Both the position numbers and the translations under genes were made by a program. Below are positions 7,666 through 11,222 of a stretch of DNA of 11,222 bases, piece after piece. The DNA is taken from assembly GCF_019695415.1 (NCBI RefSeq), contig NZ_JAIFKJ010000141.1, positions 1 to 11,222 on the forward strand, in the 5' to 3' direction. The stretch is from Thiohalocapsa sp. (GTDB lineage Bacteria > Pseudomonadota > Gammaproteobacteria > Chromatiales > Chromatiaceae). A model generated the notes under the pieces. That model saw nothing but the letters and a program-made list of their open reading frames with translations. It had not been told where the DNA came from and searched no databases. Numbering within the stretch: position 1 is the first letter of the stretch; each line of letters begins with the position of its first letter.

Positions 7666-8058
7666 ATGAGTGAGCCCACTGACACCGTACTCACCACCTT
7701 CTACGACGGCGGCTGCCCCCTGTGCAGCAAAGAGATTGCCCACTACCGGCGCGTCGACCGTGCCGGGCGCATTCGCTGGGTGGACATTACGCAGGACAGC
7801 GAGTCCCTGGCCGCCGCCGGTCTGGATCAGCTCACGGCCATGCGCCGGCTGCACGTGCAAGACACCGACGGCCGGCTGGTGCAGGGTGTCCCGGCGTTCG
7901 TCGCCATCTGGCGTCACCTTCCCGGCTACCGATGGCTGGCGCGCGTCGTCGCAACGCTGCGGCTCACGCGGCCGCTGGACGCCGCCTACCGGCGCTTTGC
8001 CGACTGGCGCTTCGAGCGCCGCTGCCGCGATGGAGCCTGCACGCTGCCGCAGCGCTGA
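7666..8058 (+). CDS. DCC family (DUF393) thiol-disulfide oxidoreductase
   Basis: A 130-residue protein of the DCC family, named for the Asp-x-x-Cys-x-x-Cys motif at its N-terminus; here D14-G-G-C17-P-L-C20 in TFYDGGCPLC. Other family marks are V-D-I-T (39-42), GVPAFVAIWRHLPGYRWLA (about 74-92) and a C-terminal YRRFADWRFERRC. The fold is a small thioredoxin/glutaredoxin type with the redox pair at the first helix. Two further cysteines, C120 and C125, lie near the C-terminus. There is no signal peptide, so it is presumably cytoplasmic. The ATG at 7666 is supported by GAGGAG 9 bases upstream. It lies downstream of the MOSC gene; the tight spacing suggests co-expression, though no functional link is established. 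Confidence 0.9.
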   Translation: MSEPTDTVLTTFYDGGCPLCSKEIAHYRRVDRAGRIRWVDITQDSESLAAAGLDQLTAMRRLHVQDTDGRLVQGVPAFVAIWRHLPGYRWLARVVATLRLTRPLDAAYRRFADWRFERRCRDGACTLPQR

Positions 8059-8083
8059 GCGCCGCGGCCCGCATCTCGACACG

Positions 8084-8100
8084 CTTCCCTCGCTGGGAAG
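8084..8100 (+). terminator. Candidate terminator hairpin after the DCC gene
   Basis: CTTCCC-TCGCT-GGGAAG forms a perfect 6-bp stem with a 5-base loop, 25 bases after the DCC stop codon. The following bases (GGTCTTGCTG) have only scattered T, so intrinsic termination would be weak. It separates the MOSC-DCC pair from hypA. Confidence 0.35.
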
Positions 8101-8292
8101 GGTCTTGCTGCCCCTCCACTTCGCTTGCCTTGACCCGCATCAGTGATCGTCTCCGCGGGTCCGTCTAGCCTCCCGCACTCTTGCCGCTGGGTCCAGGATC
8201 CTGCTGTCCCGCGTCGTCGAGGAGCCGTCCGCTCATGTTTGCCGCTTTTGCCCTGGGTTGCCGTTACGCGGCTGTCCAGCGCCTATCGATCC

Positions 8293-8308
8293 GCACCCCG
8301 CAGGGTGC
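8293..8308 (+). other. Hairpin in the hypA leader
   Basis: GCACCC-CGCA-GGGTGC is a perfect 6-bp stem with a 4-base loop, followed by TTCCCCC, ending 26 bases before the hypA start. It could be part of a terminator for upstream transcription or an element affecting hypA translation. The rest of 8059-8334 holds no credible gene, and I did not find a -24/-12 sigma-54 promoter there. Confidence 0.3.
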
Positions 8309-8334
8309 TTCCCCCAATTGCGGACGTGGCGCCC

Positions 8335-8709
8335 ATGCATGAGCTCTCGGTTTGCCAGTCCCTGCTCGATCAGGTGCAGCGGATCGCCGCCGATCACGGC
8401 GCGGACCGCGTGGAGCGCATTCTGCTGCGCATCGGTCCGCTGTCCGGGGTGGAAGCGCCGCTGCTGCGCAATGCCTACCCGCTGGCCGCCGCCGGCACCA
8501 TCGCGGAAGATGCAGTACTGGACATCGAGCCGGCACCCGTGCGCGTGCACTGCGTCACCTGCGGTGCAGAGACCGACGCACAGCCAAACCGCCTGCTCTG
8601 CGGTGCCTGCGGCGACTGGCACACGCGGCTGGTGAGCGGGGACGAGATGCTGCTTGCGAATCTGGAGCTGAGCGTGCCGGATGTGCCGGACGAGGATGTC
8701 GGTCAGTAG
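8335..8709 (+). CDS. hypA: Hydrogenase nickel incorporation protein HypA
   Basis: HypA, 124 residues, is the metallochaperone that with HypB inserts nickel into the large subunit of [NiFe]-hydrogenase precursors in the cytoplasm. The N-terminus MHE carries the nickel ligand His2, so the start must be this ATG, which excludes the open extension upstream. The zinc-binding site is C73-V-T-C76 and C89-G-A-C92, with HypA-like spacing. LRIGPLSGVE (31-40), AGTIAEDAVLDIE (53-65) and the C-terminal SGDEMLLANLELS (101-113) are family features. A short acidic tail PDVPDEDVGQ follows. The ribosome-binding site is weak (GGA at 8322-8324). hypB follows after 102 bases with its own promoter-like sequence, a wider gap than in compact hyp operons. 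No hydrogenase or other hyp genes are visible nearby. Confidence 0.95.
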   Translation: MHELSVCQSLLDQVQRIAADHGADRVERILLRIGPLSGVEAPLLRNAYPLAAAGTIAEDAVLDIEPAPVRVHCVTCGAETDAQPNRLLCGACGDWHTRLVSGDEMLLANLELSVPDVPDEDVGQ

Positions 8710-8767
8710 CCGCGCTGCCGGTCGCCGGGCACCGCGCCCCGCGCAGGGTCAAAATCCCCGGCGGCGC

Positions 8768-8776
8768 TGCTATAGT
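8768..8776 (+). promoter_or_regulatory. Extended -10 promoter for hypB
   Basis: TGC-TATAGT is an extended -10 element (TGn plus a 5-of-6 match to TATAAT). The -35 region GTCAAA (8748-8753), 17 bases upstream, is poor, as expected for extended -10 promoters. The predicted start near 8783 gives a leader of about 29 bases, with GGAG (8801-8804) 7 bases before the hypB ATG. This suggests hypB can be transcribed without hypA. Confidence 0.5.
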
Positions 8777-8811
8777 CCAGACCCTAAGCACCAGCAAACC
8801 GGAGCCGATCC

Positions 8812-9756
8812 ATGTGCGACACCTGCGGCTGTAACCTGACTTCCAGCAATGAGCACCTGGTGCGTCCCGGCGGCAAGCACGCCACAACCGCCGGCGGACA
8901 TGCGGCCATCGAGGTGCTGGAGAGTCTCCTCGGCGAGAACGACCATCAGGCGGCACACAATCGTGCGCACTTCGACGCCCGCGGCGTCCTGGCCATCAAT
9001 CTCATGTCTTCCCCGGGGGCCGGCAAGACGAGCCTGCTGGAGGCCACCATCGACGCCCTCGGCGATGAGCTCAAGATCGCTGTCATCGAAGGCGACCTGG
9101 AGACCGAGAACGACGCCGAGCGCATCCGCGCCAAGGGCGTCACGGCGATTCAGATCGCCACCGGCAGTGCCTGCCACCTGGACGCGCACATGGTGCACGA
9201 CGCCCTGCACCGGCTGGATTTGGACGGCGTCGATATCCTGTTCGTCGAGAACGTCGGCAACCTGGTGTGCCCGGCAAGCTTCGACCTGGGCCACCACCGC
9301 AATGTGACCCTGCTCTCGGTGCCGGAGGGCGACGACAAGCCCGCCAAATACCCGGTGATGTTCCGCGCGGCCGATCTCGTGCTGCTTACCAAGGCCGACC
9401 TGCTGCCGGTCCTGGACGATTTCGATGCGGGCCGCGCCGAGCATTATCTGCGCGATCTCGCGACCCCTGCACCCTTCCTGCCGATCAGCGCCCGCCGCGA
9501 CCCCGCGAGCCTCGGCGCCTGGCTCGACTGGCTGCGCGCGGAGCTCGCCGCGCAGCGCGAGCGCCTCGCCGCCGGGTCAACAGCGCGGCCGGCGCTGCAG
9601 CCGGACGGCGCCCTGCTCCACGGCGCTCATGCCGGACACGAGCACGACCACGCACACGGCCATGCACACGGCCATGCGCACGAACAGGGGCAGCAGCATT
9701 CGCATGGGCACGGCGGTCTTGGGCATGTGCAGAACGCGCAGCGCTCATCGGGCTGA
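8812..9756 (+). CDS. hypB: Hydrogenase nickel GTPase HypB with C-terminal His-rich tail
   Basis: HypB (314 residues) is the SIMIBI-class GTPase that stores and hands nickel to the hydrogenase maturation pathway with HypA. The N-terminus MC2-D-T-C5-G-C7 is the high-affinity CxxCGC nickel site. The G domain has a P-loop SSPGAGKT (66-73), VIEGDLETENDAERI (about 91-105), the metal site C121-H122 and C153, NVGNLVC (147-153), PEGDDKP and the G4 motif TKAD (193-196). After the G domain (about residue 240) comes a tail in which residues 270-305 hold 14 His, mostly HxH or HGH patterns. In Bradyrhizobium-type HypB the His-rich region lies near the N-terminus; here that segment (9-55) has only scattered His. 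The ATG at 8812 has GGAG at good spacing and an extended -10 promoter upstream. Confidence 0.96.
   Translation: MCDTCGCNLTSSNEHLVRPGGKHATTAGGHAAIEVLESLLGENDHQAAHNRAHFDARGVLAINLMSSPGAGKTSLLEATIDALGDELKIAVIEGDLETENDAERIRAKGVTAIQIATGSACHLDAHMVHDALHRLDLDGVDILFVENVGNLVCPASFDLGHHRNVTLLSVPEGDDKPAKYPVMFRAADLVLLTKADLLPVLDDFDAGRAEHYLRDLATPAPFLPISARRDPASLGAWLDWLRAELAAQRERLAAGSTARPALQPDGALLHGAHAGHEHDHAHGHAHGHAHEQGQQHSHGHGGLGHVQNAQRSSG
9652..9675 (+). repeat. Tandem 12-bp repeat in the hypB His tail
   Basis: Two perfect head-to-tail copies of GCACACGGCCAT lie inside hypB, followed by a degenerate third (GCGCAC). They encode repeated Ala-His-Gly-His units. Such tandem units can change copy number by slippage without shifting frame, so tail length may vary among strains. 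Confidence 0.85.
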
Positions 9757-9821
9757 CTGCCCACCGCGGACGGCGCGCCGACCGACGCCCGCCGCCACCA
9801 GCGGCCCGCTGCCCAAGCCTG

Positions 9822-9830
9822 TAGTATGCT
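9822..9830 (+). promoter_or_regulatory. Weak candidate promoter for the sulfur-globule-like gene
   Basis: In the 194-base gap after hypB, TAGTATGCT contains overlapping -10-like hexamers (TAGTAT and TATGCT, each 4 of 6), with no recognisable -35 box 16-18 bases upstream. The gap also has a perfect palindrome CGGCGCGCCG near 9770. No terminator with a T-tract follows hypB. Confidence 0.2.
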
Positions 9831-9936
9831 TGCACCGTGGCTGGAGGCGGCTCAGATCGCCCCGCAGCGGATGACACCGGGCCGGCGCTGTCGGCTCGTT
9901 GCTGTACCGCGCCGAGCACAGTCCATCATCGATCCT

Positions 9937-9941
9937 GGAGG
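9937..9941 (+). promoter_or_regulatory. Ribosome binding site deciding a GTG start
   Basis: GGAGG lies 9 bases before GTG 9951 but directly abuts ATG 9942. That spacing favours the GTG as initiator. Confidence 0.6.
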
Positions 9942-9950
9942 ATGACCAAC

Positions 9951-10457
9951 GTGGCTATAGAAGCCCGCACCGCAACGCTCACTGTCGGCCTCGTGTCTCT
10001 GCTGATCCTCGCGCCCGCCGCACAGGCGATCGGCTTCGGCGACATGTTCAACCCGGGCCGTTGGTTCGGCGGCAACGACGACGACTACTACTACGACGAA
10101 GGCCCCTGGGGCGGTCCCTATGGTGCCTACGGCCCCTATGGCGCGCCCTACGGCTACGGCGCACCCGGTTACGGCCCCTACGGTGGTGCCCCGGGCTACG
10201 CGCCTGGTTACGGCTATCCCACAGCGCCCGGCTATCCCGCGCCAGGCTATGCCGCGCCGGCGGCCCCGGCCGCTCCGTCGGCGCCAGCCGCTGATACCGA
10301 GAGTGCCAAGGATCGCGAGATCGAGGCGTTGAAGCAGCGTATCGAGCAGCTGGAGAGCCGTCAGTCAGCACCTGCCCCGATGCCTTCCGCCCCGGCAGGC
10401 AGTGCCGGCGACGGCTGGCCCTCTGCCCCCGCCTTCCGGCCCATGGATCAGTACTGA
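9951..10457 (+). CDS. Exported Gly/Tyr/Pro-rich sulfur-globule-like protein
   Basis: A 168-residue protein starting at GTG 9951 (171 residues if ATG 9942 is used). Residues 1-26 form a clear signal peptide ending APAAQA. The mature part begins IGFGDMFNPGRWFGG, then an acidic-tyrosine patch NDDDYYYDE (42-50). A low-complexity region (51-100) built of GPYG, GYG and APGY units follows, then an Ala/Pro linker. A short charged helix, AKDREIEALKQRIEQLESRQ (119-138), could form a coiled coil, and the C-terminus ends WPSAPAFRPMDQY. Gly/Tyr/Pro-rich exported proteins of this kind coat periplasmic sulfur globules in purple sulfur bacteria (Sgp proteins), so I propose a sulfur-globule or other surface structural protein. 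The coiled coil suggests self-association. No cysteine is present. The assignment is by composition, not homology search. Upstream of a DUF302 gene. Confidence 0.75.
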   Translation: MAIEARTATLTVGLVSLLILAPAAQAIGFGDMFNPGRWFGGNDDDYYYDEGPWGGPYGAYGPYGAPYGYGAPGYGPYGGAPGYAPGYGYPTAPGYPAPGYAAPAAPAAPSAPAADTESAKDREIEALKQRIEQLESRQSAPAPMPSAPAGSAGDGWPSAPAFRPMDQY

Positions 10458-10467
10458 GCCACGCGCA

Positions 10468-10493
10468 GCGGTGGCACCGTCCGGTGCCGCCGC
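10468..10493 (+). terminator. Strong hairpin between the sulfur-globule-like and DUF302 genes
   Basis: GCGGTGGCACC-GTCC-GGTGCCGCCGC forms an 11-bp stem (one T-G wobble) with a 4-base loop, starting 11 bases after the upstream stop codon. No T-tract follows. It may be a partial terminator or an RNA-stabilising 3' end that makes the structural protein more abundant than the downstream gene product. Confidence 0.5.
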
Positions 10494-10552
10494 GGCAGCG
10501 CCGACACACCGGCGCCCCCAATCGCTTCTGCCGACCTGCAAACGAGGCCGCC

Positions 10553-11044
10553 ATGCTGCCCACAATCAGCCCACTGCTCCATCGCCGTGTTCTGCTGGCC
10601 CTGATCGTCACCCTGGGCATCGCGGCGCCGGCGACGGCTGACGATCGCTATGCCGTGTACGAGAGCGACAGCAGCTTCGAAGACGTCATCGACGGGCTCA
10701 AGCTCGCCATTCAGGAGCGGGGCATGTACATCAACAATGTGATGCACATGGACGAGATGCTGGAGCGCACAGGCAAGGACCTCGGCATGGAGGAGACCAT
10801 CTACACCCATGCCCAGTCCATCGAGTTCTGCAGCGCCGTGCTCTCGCGGCGGATGACAGCCGAAGACCCCACCCGCATCGTCAATTGCCCTTTCATCATC
10901 GCTGTCTACACCCTGCCGGATGAGCCGGGCACGACCTACGTCGTGCACCGTCGCATCCCCGCCGCCGAGACCGAGGCGAGCGAGGTGATGCGCGACGTGT
11001 CCCAAATGCTGCAGGACGTCGCCGACGGCGCCGTCAGCTGGTAG
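10553..11044 (+). CDS. Exported DUF302 domain protein
   Basis: A 163-residue protein. Residues 1-29 form a signal peptide (hydrophobic VLLALIVTLGIAA, cleavage after ATA). The mature part contains the DUF302 pattern: SFEDVIDGLKLAIQERGMYI (41-60), then NNVMHMDEML (61-70), and later FIIAVYTLPDEPGTTYVVHR (114-133). Two cysteines, C93 and C112, could form a disulfide in the periplasm. DUF302 proteins are small alpha/beta proteins of unclear function, found singly or next to redox and sulfur genes; none of the visible residues proves a reaction. ATG 10553 is supported by GAGG 5-6 bases upstream; the frame is open 23 codons further, but the signal peptide starts cleanly here. It follows the sulfur-globule-like gene by 95 bases. 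Confidence 0.85.
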   Translation: MLPTISPLLHRRVLLALIVTLGIAAPATADDRYAVYESDSSFEDVIDGLKLAIQERGMYINNVMHMDEMLERTGKDLGMEETIYTHAQSIEFCSAVLSRRMTAEDPTRIVNCPFIIAVYTLPDEPGTTYVVHRRIPAAETEASEVMRDVSQMLQDVADGAVSW

Positions 11045-11132
11045 CCTCCAGCCGCGTCGATTCCCGGCGCCAGCCTGTTTCCATACGGCATTCGGTTTGT
11101 CGAGCGAAGAACCTGCTGATGCCTTTTCTCTT

Positions 11133-11160
11133 CCTCGAACCTCGCCCCTCGAACCTCGCC
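11133..11160 (+). repeat. Heptamer repeat CCTCGNN, four units
   Basis: A perfect tandem duplication of the 14-mer CCTCGAACCTCGCC, itself two 7-base units (CCTCGAA and CCTCGCC). It lies in noncoding DNA after the DUF302 gene. Short heptamer arrays like this expand by slippage; no function is assigned. Confidence 0.85.
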
Positions 11161-11179
11161 ACTCTCCGCTAAGGAGACG

Positions 11180-11211
11180 CTGATTTATTGGGCATCCTGC
11201 CCAAAAATCAG
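11180..11211. repeat. Long inverted repeat at the right edge, possible mobile-element end
   Basis: CTGATTTATTGGGCA-TCC-TGCCCAAAAATCAG pairs over 14 bp with one bulged A. The T/A-rich bases are inside the stem in the wrong order for an intrinsic terminator on either strand. The preceding GGAGACGCTGATTTATT resembles the ends of some IS elements, but this is a resemblance only. The element would continue beyond the window. Confidence 0.4.
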
Positions 11212-11222
11212 ACGGAGCCGGA

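Noticed and set aside
8143..8334. Upstream extension of hypA
   Set aside because: HypA needs an N-terminal Met-His-Glu for nickel binding, which fixes the start at 8335.
8059..8334. Search for a sigma-54 (-24/-12) promoter ahead of hypA, as in E. coli
   Set aside because: No GG/GC pair with the required spacing and context was found.
9837..9950. Upstream start of the sulfur-globule-like gene
   Set aside because: The signal peptide begins cleanly after the GGAGG-GTG start; the upstream residues are not signal-like.
11180..11211. Intrinsic terminator for the DUF302 gene
   Set aside because: T-rich bases precede and A-rich bases follow the GC core on both strands, the reverse of a terminator, and the element lies 136 bases past the stop.
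1..11222. tRNA, rRNA, CRISPR arrays, riboswitches, phage or defence genes
   Set aside because: No cloverleaf, regular spaced repeats, recognisable riboswitch core or related protein motif was seen on reading both strands.

Overview
This 11.2 kb window is high-GC chromosomal DNA from a gammaproteobacterium. Two gene neighbourhoods match enterobacterial arrangements: rhlB divergent from trxA-rho, and yrfG divergent from nudE. The Rho, RhlB, NudE and YrfG proteins also resemble their Escherichia coli counterparts closely. The right half contains a secreted two-domain SoxW-like thioredoxin, nickel-hydrogenase maturation genes hypA and hypB, and an exported Gly/Tyr/Pro-rich protein that looks like a sulfur-globule protein. 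I infer a sulfur-oxidising lineage (Chromatiales/Ectothiorhodospiraceae type). That placement is inference, not proof.

Layout. Positions 1-814 (minus) hold the first 271 codons of rho, cut by the window edge. A cytosine-rich 238-base leader separates it from trxA (minus). A 434-base divergent region then leads to rhlB (plus), which carries an unusually long basic tail. YrfG-type nucleotidase (minus) and nudE (plus) are divergent and share a 97-base control region. Next comes the exported tandem thioredoxin (plus), then a convergent DUF6279 lipoprotein gene (minus). Divergent from the lipoprotein is a MOSC-DCC gene pair (plus). The right end carries hypA, hypB, a sulfur-globule-like gene and a DUF302 gene, all plus. 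The last 180 bases hold a heptamer repeat and a long inverted repeat that may be the edge of a mobile element.

How the genes work together. The left third handles RNA: Rho terminates transcription and may act on its own leader, and RhlB unwinds RNA, in E. coli as part of the RNase E degradosome. YrfG and NudE are nucleotide housekeeping enzymes. TrxA, the exported tandem thioredoxin and the DCC protein are three different thioredoxin-fold thiol proteins acting in different compartments. HypA and HypB deliver nickel to [NiFe]-hydrogenase, but no hydrogenase or hypCDEF gene lies in the window. The sulfur-globule-like and DUF302 proteins both have signal peptides, lie 95 bases apart and may form an envelope module.

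I see no phage, CRISPR, toxin-antitoxin or defence genes. The observations most worth following are the C-terminal (not N-terminal) histidine tail of HypB, the sulfur-globule-like/DUF302 pair with a strong hairpin between the genes, the secreted two-CxxC protein, and the strand-asymmetric rho leader.
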